Assembly (NCBI GenBank): GCA_016841725.1
Contig: JAENYP010000006.1
Coordinates: 124,001 to 188,000 of the forward strand
DNA length: 64,000 bases
From: Thermincola carboxydiphila
GTDB taxonomy: Bacteria; Bacillota; Thermincolia; Thermincolales; UBA2595
Reading direction: 5' to 3'
The notes under the pieces: generated by a model
The model's database searches: none
Seen by the model: only the letters and a program-made list of their open reading frames with translations
Told to the model about the DNA's origin: nothing
Made by a program: the position numbers and the translations under genes
In this document: piece after piece, positions 49,398 to 59,495 of the stretch
Numbering within the stretch: position 1 is the stretch's first letter
Layout: every line of letters begins with the position of its first letter

Positions 49398-49446
49398 AAG
49401 TCCAACATCAGGTGACTGATAGCATTTGATGTTGGGCTTTTTATTT
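49398..49446 (+). terminator. Rho-independent terminator-like hairpin
   Basis: aagtccaacatca...tgatgttgggctttttattttttt. Confidence 0.75.
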
Positions 49447-49534
49447 TTTTTAGTCGTGTAGACATCTCTGACCATTCACCCATCTCTGCCTGCTTCAGTA
49501 TACTGTAATAGGGACTTGAAAGGGGGGGAGAGCA

Positions 49535-50302
49535 TTGAACAATGTTGTGGAGCTGAATGACATCGGAATGAAATACCAGTCCCTCAATGGAGAGATCCCT
49601 GCCCTGGAGCACATCAGTCTGAAGGTTCGCCAAGGGGAGTTTGTAAGTATTGTCGGTCCCAGCGGCTGTGGGAAATCGACCCTTTTATCGATAGTTTCCG
49701 GATTATTGCGCCCTACATCAGGCAGCGTTTTTGTAGAGAGTGAAAAGGTAATGGGCCCATCAAAAAAGATTGGCTATATGCTGCAAAAAGACCATTTGTT
49801 TGATTGGAGAACCATCACCCAGAATGTCCTTCTTGGCCTGGAAATTCAAAAAGCCGTTACGCCTGAAGCCAAGGAATATGCCGAACGTCTTCTTGTAACC
49901 TATGGTCTCTCTGAGTTCGGCCATAAGTACCCCAGCCAGCTTTCGGGGGGGATGAGACAGCGTGCTGCCCTTATTCGTACTCTGGTCACCAATCCACAGA
50001 TACTGCTTTTGGATGAAGCTTTTTCAGCACTGGATTATCAAACCCGTCTTGCTGTGAATGACGATATTTATGCCATCATAAAAAAAGAAAACAAAACAGC
50101 AATCATGGTTACCCATGATATTGCTGAAAGTATCAGCATGGCCGACCGGGTCATTGTCCTCACCCGCAGGCCGGGGACGGTAAAGAGCTGCCACACGATC
50201 ATATTCGGTTTGGACAAACGAACTCCCTTAAAATCAAGAAAGGTGCCTGAGTTCCAGACATATTTTGAGCAGATATGGAAGGAGCTGGACGTCCATGTTT
50301 AA
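49535..50302 (+). CDS. SsuB/TauB-like ABC transporter ATPase
   Basis: VGPSGCGKSTLLSIVSGLL, YPSQLSGGMRQRAALIRTLVTNPQILLLDEAFSALDYQTR. Confidence 0.93.
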   Translation: MNNVVELNDIGMKYQSLNGEIPALEHISLKVRQGEFVSIVGPSGCGKSTLLSIVSGLLRPTSGSVFVESEKVMGPSKKIGYMLQKDHLFDWRTITQNVLLGLEIQKAVTPEAKEYAERLLVTYGLSEFGHKYPSQLSGGMRQRAALIRTLVTNPQILLLDEAFSALDYQTRLAVNDDIYAIIKKENKTAIMVTHDIAESISMADRVIVLTRRPGTVKSCHTIIFGLDKRTPLKSRKVPEFQTYFEQIWKELDVHV

Positions 50303-51134
50303 GCACCAAAAAAATTCAGTTGCATTACAGCCTCTGCCCATTTCCCCGGAACATCGGGATTACTTAAAACATGTCCGGCGTCAAAAAATCATGGTCGGAT
50401 TCACACAAGTTTTTATTTTAATCCTGGCCTTTGGTTTATGGGAGATTTGCGCGGCCTGCAAATTCGTGGACCCCTTTATCACCAGCCAGCCTTCGCGGGT
50501 TTTCAAGACCATGCTTATGCTCCACCAGGAAGGAGTGCTTATTGAACATATTGCTGTGACCTGCCTGGAAACCGTTATCGGCTTTGTCCTCGGAACGGTA
50601 TTGGGGACAATAGCAGCTATCGTATTATGGTGGTCAGAATTCATTTCCAAGGTTTCAGAACCTTATCTTGTCATCTTGAACAGCCTTCCTAAAATAGCTT
50701 TGGGACCCATTTTTATTGTCTGGATCGGAGCAGGGCCTGCCGCGATTATCGTGATGACCCTGGCTATTTCCCTGATTGTCACTATTCTTGAAGTACTGAA
50801 TGGCTTTTTGGCCATTGATAAGGAAAAGATCAAGCTTGTGCAGACATTTGGGGGTACCAAGCTTCAGGTGATGGCCAAAGTTATTCTCCCCGCGTCCCTG
50901 CCCACCATCATCAATGCATTGAAAATCAATGTCGGGTTATCCTGGGTCGGTGTAATCGTAGGCGAGTTTTTGGTTTCTAAAGCCGGATTAGGGTATCTAA
51001 TTGTTTATGGAGGGCAGGTTTTTAAGCTGGATCTGGTGATGACCAGTGTCTTAATCCTTGGTGTTGCTGCAGCATTAATGTACCAGGGGGTGGTTTACCT
51101 TGAAAAAATGCTTGTTAAAAGGCAGGGGCAATGA
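50295..51134 (+). CDS. SsuC-like ABC transporter permease
   Basis: Multiple TM; LPKIALGPIFIVWIGAGPAAIIVMTL, PASLPTIINALKINVGLSWVGVIVGEFL. Start refined to ATG at 50295. Confidence 0.92.
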   Translation: MFKHQKNSVALQPLPISPEHRDYLKHVRRQKIMVGFTQVFILILAFGLWEICAACKFVDPFITSQPSRVFKTMLMLHQEGVLIEHIAVTCLETVIGFVLGTVLGTIAAIVLWWSEFISKVSEPYLVILNSLPKIALGPIFIVWIGAGPAAIIVMTLAISLIVTILEVLNGFLAIDKEKIKLVQTFGGTKLQVMAKVILPASLPTIINALKINVGLSWVGVIVGEFLVSKAGLGYLIVYGGQVFKLDLVMTSVLILGVAAALMYQGVVYLEKMLVKRQGQ

Positions 51135-51179
51135 CTCGAAAAAATCAGATGAATTTAAAACAAGAAAGGGAGGGTAAAT

Positions 51180-52196
51180 ATGAAGAGGAAATGGTTTTTC
51201 TTCTTTCTTATTGCAATAATACTGGGAGCATTCTTAGGGATAAGCGGGTGCAGCCAACAAAACTCCCAGCATCAGCTAACAAAAATTCAGCTATCTGAAG
51301 TCACCCATTCCGTTTTTTATGCACCTCAATATGTTGCTTTAAGTCAGGGTTTCTTTGAGGAAGAAGGTCTGAAGATTGAGCTCTCTAACGGTCAGGGTGC
51401 CGATAAGGTCATGACCGCAGTACTGACCGGACAGGCAGATATAGGCTTTGCCGGGCCGGAAGCCAGTGTCTATGTCTATAATGAAGGAAAAGAAGATAAC
51501 AGTGTAGTCTTTGCCCAACTGACAAATGGTGATGGAACATTTTTAATGGGCAGGGAACCTGATCCCGATTTTAAATGGAGTGATGTTAAGGGTAAGACTA
51601 TTATCGGCGGGCGCAAAGGCGGAATGCCTGAAGTAATACTCCAGTATGTGCTGCGCAATAATGGCCTGAAACCTGGTGAAGATGTAATGATTGACACGAC
51701 CATGCAATTTGCAGCCATGCCAGGAGCCTTCATTGGGGGCCAGGGAGACTATGTCATTATCTTTGAGCCCACAGCATCACAGATGGAGAAAGAAGGGAAA
51801 GCCTATATCCTGGCCTCTTTGGGAAAATCCAGCGGAGAGGTACCTTATACAGCCTATTTTGCCCGGAAAAGCTATATTGAGCAAAACCCGGAAATCATTC
51901 AAAAGTTTACAAACGCTATCTATAAAGGACAGCGCTGGGTGGATACCCACACACCTGAAAAAATTGCCCAGGTCATCAAACCACATTTCCCTGACGCCGA
52001 CACTGAAATCTTAACGACTGTTGTCAAACGCTATAAAGAGCAAAATACATGGAAGAAGGACCCGATCCTCTCAGAGAATGATCTTGGGGTCCTGCAAAAG
52101 GCCCTTCAGGATGCCGGCGAACTTCAAAAAACGGCCCCCTACTCTGAAATTGTAACAACAAAATTCGCTGAGACCGCTATTGAAAACATAAGATGA
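51180..52196 (+). CDS. SsuA/ThiY-like substrate-binding lipoprotein
   Basis: Lipobox GISGCSQQ; SEVTHSVFYAPQYVALSQGFFEEEGLKIELSNGQGADKVMTAVLTGQADIGFAG. Confidence 0.92.
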   Translation: MKRKWFFFFLIAIILGAFLGISGCSQQNSQHQLTKIQLSEVTHSVFYAPQYVALSQGFFEEEGLKIELSNGQGADKVMTAVLTGQADIGFAGPEASVYVYNEGKEDNSVVFAQLTNGDGTFLMGREPDPDFKWSDVKGKTIIGGRKGGMPEVILQYVLRNNGLKPGEDVMIDTTMQFAAMPGAFIGGQGDYVIIFEPTASQMEKEGKAYILASLGKSSGEVPYTAYFARKSYIEQNPEIIQKFTNAIYKGQRWVDTHTPEKIAQVIKPHFPDADTEILTTVVKRYKEQNTWKKDPILSENDLGVLQKALQDAGELQKTAPYSEIVTTKFAETAIENIR

Positions 52197-52279
52197 AGAA
52201 ATTACGGTAGGGGCAAATATTGCTTACATCAGGGTAACAGCACAGGACGGAACAACACAGAAGACAAACTACCGGTATG

Positions 52280-52311
52280 AAACCCCTCTCATGGAGACAG
52301 GAGAGGGGTTT
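52280..52311 (+). terminator. Rho-independent terminator-like hairpin
   Basis: aaacccctctc-atggagacag-gagaggggttt, 11-bp stem. Confidence 0.7.
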
Positions 52312-52437
52312 ATCCATTTTAAAAAATTTACATGTTTCGACGTTATTTGCAGGAAAAATCTACTTTACAGAGGAATTTATTGTTTTATTAATGATTCGTA
52401 CTATTATCCAATTTTGCTCCAGAGGTGTATTTTGAGA

Positions 52438-55400
52438 ATGCTGATATATAAAAAGAGATTTATCACAGTATTAATCACTCTACTGGTTTTAGCTGTACTA
52501 TTTGTCATTGGTTTTTCTAGATTGGCAAAAGAGCATTACACGAAACCACGTATTCAAAAGGGTATTATGGATTTGTCTGATTGGAATCCGGGCAATGAGG
52601 TTAATCTTAACCTCAACGGCGAGTGGGAGTTTTATTGGCAAAAACTGCTTACTTACGATGACCTTTATAGCGATAATCTAGAACCGGACTTGTTTGCTGA
52701 GGTACCTAAGGTATGGAACAGTTACAATATTGACGGCAAAAGGTTACCCGGCTTCGGTGCTGCAACATACAGGCTGCAGGTAAAAAATGCGCCGGAAAAT
52801 CAGGAATTAGTTATTAGAATGCCGACAGTTTCTGCTGCTTATAAGCTGTACATAGATGATAAACTGGCAGGTTCCAATGGCAGGGTCGCCCTGGAAAAGC
52901 GGCATTTTTTACCGGAATACCGCCCTGTTATGACAGAATTTACCCCGCCTTCCGGAGACTTTGACATAATTATTCAGACAGCTAATTTTTCTTATGCCCG
53001 TGGTGGTGTATGGAATCCTATTTTTATGGGATCACATGAAAATATGGTCAAGTACGATAAAACCATAGGCTATAAGGATTTGTTCTTGGTTGGGGCTTTC
53101 CTGATCATGGCGCTCTACTATCTATGCATTTTTTTTATGCTGAAAGAAGGCAGGAGCAGTCTTTACTTTGCCTTGTTGTGCCTGATTGCCATAAGTATGA
53201 CTGTTATTTACGGAGATTTCATTATTAACCGAATTGTTCCTCAGGCCGGTTATCATGTTATAGTCGCCATAGATTATGCTGCGACAACCTGGGCTCCCAT
53301 AGTCCTTGTCTTTCTTATGGGAGAACTTTTTCCGGAGCAGGTTTCCAAAAAAATCAAAAAACTGTTAATAATCTATGCAGTTTTAACATTACTGCTTATC
53401 TTGTCATTTCCAATACATGTTTATACCGGTTTTTTATATATGTTTCAGACTGTGGGCCTTGTTACGGCGGGATATGCTGTCATTTGTGCCGCCATGGCTA
53501 TTGCCAAAAACCGGGGTGATTCAGTAATCATAGTGGCAGGAGCATTGCTTGTTACTTTGGGAGGCATCCATGATGTGCTTTATCATGACAACATTATCTC
53601 CTCTGATTTTGGGGAACTTTCTTCCTTTGGTTTTCTTATCTTTCTTTTCCTGAATGCCATTATCCTGGCAAGACGATTCTCAGAAGCCTTCAAAGAGTCG
53701 AAACTGCTGTCAGAAAAGCTGATGAAGCTTGATAAAATGAAGGACGAGTTTCTTGCCAACACATCCCATGAACTGAGGACTCCGCTCAATGCCATGATAA
53801 ATATTGCTGACGGAATATCCCGGGGAACGGAGGGAGCGGTAAATGAAAAACAGAAAGCCGCACTTGGCCTGATTACCGGCAGCGGGAAGCGCCTGACCAA
53901 TCTCATAAATGATATTCTGGATTATGCCAAACTTAAAAACTTCGACCTCCAGTTAAATTTCAGGACGGTAAATGTGAAGCGTATTGCTGAAAGCGTTGTC
54001 AATGTACTTGGAAGGTTAAATAAAACCGAAAGTGTCCGGATGCTTATTGATATTCCCGATGACCTCCCTGACATTCATGCAGATGAAAACAGGCTGCTCC
54101 AGATTTTATACAACCTTGTGGGAAATGCCGTTAAATTTACGGAAACAGGATATATCAGGATATCGGCAGCCCAGACGGACAATAGGGTTGAAATTTGTGT
54201 CGAAGATACGGGAATTGGAATTCCTGAAGACGAACTTGACACTGTATTTGAATCTTTCCGGCAGATTGAAAATTCCCTGACCCGAAAAAGCGAAGGCACA
54301 GGATTAGGTCTTTCTGTAACCAAATATCTGGTTGAAGCCCACGGCGGGGAAATTCGTGTGGAATCGGAGGCAGGGGCGGGTTCAAAATTCTGTTTCTCTG
54401 TTCCTGTGGCCACAGAAGCTGTCAAAGAAAAATCATGGCTGTATGACAGAGTTGAAGCCGAAATAGCGGCTGCCGAAGACACCGGAAATTACCCTGATAT
54501 GCTTTCATGCAGGTATGGGGGGGAAGGCCCCCATATCATGCTGGTGGATGATAACAACTCCAACCTTATATCCCTGGCCGGGATTCTTAAGATGGAAAAC
54601 TATGCAGTCACTGCTGTTGCTTCAAGTGAGCAATTTTTTGAAGAATTTAAAGCGGCAGGCGATGTCAGCCTTGTCATCCTGGATGTAATGCTGCCAGGCC
54701 TGTCGGGGTATGAGATATGCCGTGAAATCAGAAAAACCTTTACTGTTTCTGAGCTTCCTGTACTGATGCTGACAGCCAGGACAACCACTCAGGACATCGT
54801 TATGGGTATGGAAGCTGGAGCCAATGATTATCTTGCCAAGCCTTTTGATACAGACGAGCTTTTAGCAAGGGTAAAGACCCTTATCCAGCTCAAGCAGTCG
54901 GCAGACAGGGCCAGGGCTTCCGAATTAGCCTTTTTGCAGGCTCAGATTAAACCACACTTTTTGTATAATGCTTTAAACACTTTTGTTTCAATTTCACAAT
55001 ATGACATAGATAAAGCCAGAAACCTGATTATAGATTTTGGGAATTATTTAAGAAGAACCTTTGATTTCAAAGATTTAAGCCAGCTTGCCCCACTGCGGAA
55101 TGAACTGGAGCTTGTCAGGTCATATCTTGAGATTGAGAAGGCGCGTTTTGAAGAAAGGATTGAAGTAGTCTATGACCTGACAGATGATCTGGAAGTGCGG
55201 GTTCCGATACTGGTATTACAGCCTATTGTAGAAAATGCGGTGATACATGGCATATTACCACAAGAAGAAGGCGGACGTATTGAAATCGGTATAAAAAGGG
55301 ATGAAACAGCTTTGTGTTTTAGGGTTAAGGACAATGGCGCCGGTATGGATATGGAAAAGGAGGGCGGAATTTTTGAACATAAATTCGGAAGCGGTGTCGG

Positions 55401-55530
55401 CCTGTCCAATATAGATAACAGGCTGAGGAAACTTTACGGAAAGGGACTGCAGATGAAAAGCAGTCCGGGGAGGGGAACTGAAGTCACATGGTCTGTTCCG
55501 ATAAGACGCGGTGAAAGAGAGGGGTTTTAA
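52438..55530 (+). CDS. Hybrid sensor kinase: 7TMR-DISM-like sensor, HisKA/HATPase, REC, then LytS-type second kinase module
   Basis: FLANTSHELRTPLNAMINIADG; GTGLGLSVTKYLVEAHGGEI; MLVDDNNSNLISL...VILDVMLPGLSGYEICREI; LQAQIKPHFLYNALNTFVSISQYDIDKARNLI; GSGVGLSNIDNRLRKLYG. Confidence 0.9.
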   Translation: MLIYKKRFITVLITLLVLAVLFVIGFSRLAKEHYTKPRIQKGIMDLSDWNPGNEVNLNLNGEWEFYWQKLLTYDDLYSDNLEPDLFAEVPKVWNSYNIDGKRLPGFGAATYRLQVKNAPENQELVIRMPTVSAAYKLYIDDKLAGSNGRVALEKRHFLPEYRPVMTEFTPPSGDFDIIIQTANFSYARGGVWNPIFMGSHENMVKYDKTIGYKDLFLVGAFLIMALYYLCIFFMLKEGRSSLYFALLCLIAISMTVIYGDFIINRIVPQAGYHVIVAIDYAATTWAPIVLVFLMGELFPEQVSKKIKKLLIIYAVLTLLLILSFPIHVYTGFLYMFQTVGLVTAGYAVICAAMAIAKNRGDSVIIVAGALLVTLGGIHDVLYHDNIISSDFGELSSFGFLIFLFLNAIILARRFSEAFKESKLLSEKLMKLDKMKDEFLANTSHELRTPLNAMINIADGISRGTEGAVNEKQKAALGLITGSGKRLTNLINDILDYAKLKNFDLQLNFRTVNVKRIAESVVNVLGRLNKTESVRMLIDIPDDLPDIHADENRLLQILYNLVGNAVKFTETGYIRISAAQTDNRVEICVEDTGIGIPEDELDTVFESFRQIENSLTRKSEGTGLGLSVTKYLVEAHGGEIRVESEAGAGSKFCFSVPVATEAVKEKSWLYDRVEAEIAAAEDTGNYPDMLSCRYGGEGPHIMLVDDNNSNLISLAGILKMENYAVTAVASSEQFFEEFKAAGDVSLVILDVMLPGLSGYEICREIRKTFTVSELPVLMLTARTTTQDIVMGMEAGANDYLAKPFDTDELLARVKTLIQLKQSADRARASELAFLQAQIKPHFLYNALNTFVSISQYDIDKARNLIIDFGNYLRRTFDFKDLSQLAPLRNELELVRSYLEIEKARFEERIEVVYDLTDDLEVRVPILVLQPIVENAVIHGILPQEEGGRIEIGIKRDETALCFRVKDNGAGMDMEKEGGIFEHKFGSGVGLSNIDNRLRKLYGKGLQMKSSPGRGTEVTWSVPIRRGEREGF

Positions 55531-55553
55531 CAGACCGGAAGGGAGTGCATTAA

Positions 55554-56651
55554 GTGGTAACAGCAGTTCTGGTGGATGATGAAAGACCGGCGCTTCGGGG
55601 ACTTGAATTTTTTTTAAGACCTTATCCGGAGATTTCAGTAGTGGGAATGTATATAAATCCACTTACAGCTTTAGATGAGATAGGACGATTAAGACCTGAG
55701 GCTGTGTTTCTCGATATCAATATGCCGCAGCTAAAAGGAGTTGACCTGGCTTCCAAAATACTGGATGTGAGCCCGGACACGAATATTGTTTTTGTAACCG
55801 CCTTTGACCAATATGCTGTCGAAGCCTTTGAACTCCATGCGTTGGACTACATATTAAAACCTATTAATCAGGAACGTTTAAGGAAAACCGTAGAGCGTTT
55901 GGTGCAAAAGAAACCTTTGCTAAAGGAAAAGAGTGCAGGGAGGCTTCAAATAAAATGTCTGGGGCGGTTTCAGGTAACCTGGGAAGGCCAGGAACCTATT
56001 AAGTGGCGCACTGAGAAAACAAAAGAGCTTTTTGCATTTTTGCTTTATAACCAGGGACGGGATGTCTCCAAAGACGAGCTTTTAGACAGGCTCTGGACGG
56101 AGATTGATCCTGAAAAGGCCATCCGGCAGCTCTACAATGGAATTTATTATATCCGTAAGGCTTTGGAGGAATATGACGTAGACAGAAGTCTGATATGTAT
56201 TGACAGCAATTATAATTTAAAGTTGGGACCGGTCGATTTTGATGTAAAGAATTTCTGTGATCTGAAGAATAGCGCCGGACCTGACAATTTAGAGACACTG
56301 GAAGTAATGGAAATTCTATATGCAGGCGATTATCTGGAAGGTGAAGACTACCTATGGGCGGATTCTGAAAGAGAGAGCCTGGCAAGGCTGTACCAACAGT
56401 GCCTGATAAAAATTTCCCAACTGTATATTAAGAAAAAGTATTTTGAAAAGGCAGAGAGCATTCTAATCAAAGCATATCTTAAAAACCCTTATGAAGAAAT
56501 TATTACCGAACTTCTGCTGAGACTTTATACTGAAACAGGTGAAAAAAGCAAAGCAGTAATACACTTCAATTCATATTCAAAGCTCTTGCAGGAAGACCTC
56601 GGTATTAAACCAAATGATAAATTATTTCAAATCTACCAATCTATAAAATAG
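55554..56651 (+). CDS. Response regulator with REC, OmpR-like winged helix and BTAD-type (SARP-like) domain
   Basis: VTAVLVDDERPALRGLEFFL, VFLDINMPQLKGVDLA, WRTEKTKELFAFLLYNQGRDVSKDELLDRLWTEIDPEKAIRQLYNGIYYIRKAL. GTG start. Confidence 0.9.
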   Translation: MVTAVLVDDERPALRGLEFFLRPYPEISVVGMYINPLTALDEIGRLRPEAVFLDINMPQLKGVDLASKILDVSPDTNIVFVTAFDQYAVEAFELHALDYILKPINQERLRKTVERLVQKKPLLKEKSAGRLQIKCLGRFQVTWEGQEPIKWRTEKTKELFAFLLYNQGRDVSKDELLDRLWTEIDPEKAIRQLYNGIYYIRKALEEYDVDRSLICIDSNYNLKLGPVDFDVKNFCDLKNSAGPDNLETLEVMEILYAGDYLEGEDYLWADSERESLARLYQQCLIKISQLYIKKKYFEKAESILIKAYLKNPYEEIITELLLRLYTETGEKSKAVIHFNSYSKLLQEDLGIKPNDKLFQIYQSIK

Positions 56652-56661
56652 CTAAGACATA

Positions 56662-56712
56662 AAAAGCTGTTGGCCTGTCATATCCTGACAGAGCGACGGC
56701 TTTTTTCTTAAT
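56662..56712 (+). terminator. Rho-independent terminator-like hairpin
   Basis: aaaaagctgttggcctgtca-tatcc-tgacagagcgacggcttttttctt. Confidence 0.7.
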
Positions 56713-56840
56713 ACAAATAGATATAGCAATTATAGAAACAAATAGAGCAATAATTGAAACCATTTATAATAGATAAAAACATAAAATATAAGGTGAGGGT
56801 AAAACAACATAAAAATGAACCATAAAAAGGAGGAGTAATA

Positions 56841-58445
56841 TTGATTACAAAAAAATGTTTTTTGAAGTCTGCAAAAGTAATGATAATATTTACTTTCTTA
56901 ATATTATCATTACTTGTATTGAGTGCGGTACCTGTATATGCAGCTTCTACTTGGGAAACGGTAGGCAGTACAGGATTTTCCGCAGGGTGGTCAGAGTATA
57001 CCTCAATGGCCATGGACAGCAGCGGAAAGCCTTACGTGGTATATCAGGATGACGGAAATGGTCTAAAGGCAACAGTGATGAAGTATAATGGAACCAGTTG
57101 GCAAGCCGTAGGAGATCCAGGGTTTTCAGCAGGTATGGTACGTTATACTTCAATAGCGATAGACGGTAGTGGGATGCCTTATGTGGTATATAGAGATGAG
57201 GCAAATGATAATAAGGCAACAGTGATGAAGTATAATGGAACCAGTTGGCAAGTCGTAGGAAACGCAGGCTTCTCCGCAGGTACGGCTGATTATACTTCAA
57301 TAGCAATAGACGACAACGGAACCCCTTATGTGGTATATCAAGACGGAGGAAATGACGTCAAAGCTACGGTTATGAAGTATAATGGAACCAGTTGGGAAGC
57401 GGTAGGAAGTGCAGGTTTCTCACCAGGAGGGGTAGAGTATACGTCGATAGCTATAGACAATAGTGGGAAATTATATGTCGCCTACAGGGACGGTTATGAG
57501 CTTTATAATAATAAGGCAACAGTGATGAAGTATAATGGAACCAGTTGGGAAGCCATAGGAAACCCGGGATTTTCAGCAGGTAAAGCAGCATATACTTCAT
57601 TAGCCATAGATGATACCGGGACACTTTATGTGGCTTATCAGGATCTTGGAATGGATTATAAAGCCACAGTAATGACGTACAGTGGGAATAGTTGGGAAGT
57701 AGTGGGAAATGCAGGTTTTTCACCAAGCTGGGCAGTTACTACTTCAATAGCCATAGACGGCAGCGGAACCCCTTATGTAGCATATAAAGACGTAGGAAGC
57801 AATGATAAAGCTTCAGTAATGAAGTATAATGGAACACGTTGGGAAAGCGTAGGCAGTCCAGGTTTTTCAGCAGGTGGAACAAATTATACTTCAATAGCGA
57901 TTGACGGTAGTGGAGTGCTTTATGTGGCATATATGGATGGCGAAAACAGTGGGAAGACAACAGTGATGAAGTATGGCTCAACAGTTCCCGCTGCAACAAC
58001 TCCACCTGTTACAGGCATTATGGCAACCAAATCAAATGTTAATGTTATTGTAAATGGCAAAGCAGTCAGTTTTGATGCTTACAACATAAATGGTAACAAT
58101 TATTTCAAGCTTCGTGACATTGCTATGGCTTTAAATAGTTCTAATAAACAGTTTGAAATAACATGGGATAATACGGCAAAAGCCATTAATCTAATTGGCC
58201 AAAAGGCTTATTCACCTGTTGGCGGGGAACTTAGTATGACTACAGGGCCATCTAAAACAGAGGCAAAGTTGTCAACCGCAACAGTACTGTTAAATAGCCA
58301 AGAGATATCTGTAGTAGCATACAACATCAACGGCAACAATTACTTTAAGCTTCGTGACTTGGGAAAAACCCTAAACTTTGGAATTACTTGGGATGGTACT
58401 ACACAGACGATAGGAATTGATGCATCGAGTAATTATGTTGAGTGA
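56841..58445 (+). CDS. Secreted protein with seven ~49-aa tandem repeats (predicted propeller-like) and C-terminal stalk domain
   Basis: TTG start, signal peptide; repeats GFSAG..YTSIAIDGSGTPYVVYQD...KATVMKYNGTSWEAVGNA; C-term VNGKAVSFDAYNINGNNYFKLRDIAMAL. Confidence 0.85.
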   Translation: MITKKCFLKSAKVMIIFTFLILSLLVLSAVPVYAASTWETVGSTGFSAGWSEYTSMAMDSSGKPYVVYQDDGNGLKATVMKYNGTSWQAVGDPGFSAGMVRYTSIAIDGSGMPYVVYRDEANDNKATVMKYNGTSWQVVGNAGFSAGTADYTSIAIDDNGTPYVVYQDGGNDVKATVMKYNGTSWEAVGSAGFSPGGVEYTSIAIDNSGKLYVAYRDGYELYNNKATVMKYNGTSWEAIGNPGFSAGKAAYTSLAIDDTGTLYVAYQDLGMDYKATVMTYSGNSWEVVGNAGFSPSWAVTTSIAIDGSGTPYVAYKDVGSNDKASVMKYNGTRWESVGSPGFSAGGTNYTSIAIDGSGVLYVAYMDGENSGKTTVMKYGSTVPAATTPPVTGIMATKSNVNVIVNGKAVSFDAYNINGNNYFKLRDIAMALNSSNKQFEITWDNTAKAINLIGQKAYSPVGGELSMTTGPSKTEAKLSTATVLLNSQEISVVAYNINGNNYFKLRDLGKTLNFGITWDGTTQTIGIDASSNYVE

Positions 58446-58459
58446 TAAATATAGTTTAG

Positions 58460-59338
58460 TTAAACTCTGTTGAAATATTTGTAAGCGGCTGAATTTCTAT
58501 AAAAGGATGGTGTCATACCCACCATCCTTTTAAATATTGTAGAAAAGTGAGTACGGTTAGCAAAACCGCATAAAAAACTTACTTCAGTAATGGAGTAACT
58601 CTTTGTTGCTAACAGACCTTTAGCTTTTTCAATTTTTAATTCTGTCAGGTACTCAAAAGGAGTTTTCCCGGTGTGCTTTTTAAATATACGTATAAAGTGA
58701 TAGGGGCTGTAGTTTACAAAAGATGCCAGATCATCCAGTGAAAAATCGGAACATAAGTGGCTTTGGAGAAATTCTTTGGCGCGTTTTATGGCCCTGATAT
58801 CACTATATTCTTTGGGTCTCGAATCATTTGAAAGATTGTTACTTACATTTCTTAATAGGCTGACTGTGATTTGTGAATTAAGACTCTGGAGAACAAATTC
58901 ATACCCAAGCTGCTTGTTTTCGGCCTCTTCCATAAATTGAAACACCAGTCTGCTTATGTTAGGGTGCATATTAAAGGAGCCGTTATTATAGAATATGCCG
59001 CTTTTTCCTGAAAGTAAGTGGGAAAATTCTTTCATATAATCGGTTTGAATAAAAATAGGTATAAAAGTCTCAACTGATTTTTCTTTATTAAACAGGTGAA
59101 CCTGATCGGGATTTACAGGAAAGATTTTTTGCTGTTCCAGGTGATATTTCTTTTTTTCTACCACGGCTACAGGCATATTCCTTGCAGGAAGCAGAAATTT
59201 ATAGCATCCAAATCCCTTGGGCTCTGAAAACACGTTTCTTGCTTTTAAAATAGTTATTTTATCGCTGGAATACGTCTTTACTATATTTGGAATATCCGGA
59301 GGAAACTCTGTAAATAATTCTGTGGAATATAGCTTCAT
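58460..59338 (-). CDS. AraC-family transcriptional regulator
   Basis: LDDLASFVNYSPYHFIRIFKKHTGKTPFEYLTELKIEKAKGLLATKSYSITEVSFLCGFANRTHFSTIFKRMVGMTPSFYR. Confidence 0.95.
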   Translation of the reverse strand: MKLYSTELFTEFPPDIPNIVKTYSSDKITILKARNVFSEPKGFGCYKFLLPARNMPVAVVEKKKYHLEQQKIFPVNPDQVHLFNKEKSVETFIPIFIQTDYMKEFSHLLSGKSGIFYNNGSFNMHPNISRLVFQFMEEAENKQLGYEFVLQSLNSQITVSLLRNVSNNLSNDSRPKEYSDIRAIKRAKEFLQSHLCSDFSLDDLASFVNYSPYHFIRIFKKHTGKTPFEYLTELKIEKAKGLLATKSYSITEVSFLCGFANRTHFSTIFKRMVGMTPSFYRNSAAYKYFNRV

Positions 59339-59495
59339 AGTATTCCCCTGAGATTCAGACTTAATATTAATACCATTATATAGTAATTATGAAAACAATC
59401 AAGCTAAAGTACACAACCATTAACAATCTAGAGCACTCAGCCATTAACAATAATAAAACGAATTAGTGAAATAGTGGCCGCCAATATGGTATAAT

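Noticed and set aside
57739-58005. Antisense ORFs over the propeller gene (56947-57306, 57451-57726, 57739-58005).
   Set aside because: Repeat-driven open frames antisense to a well-supported CDS, with no RBS or recognisable domain.
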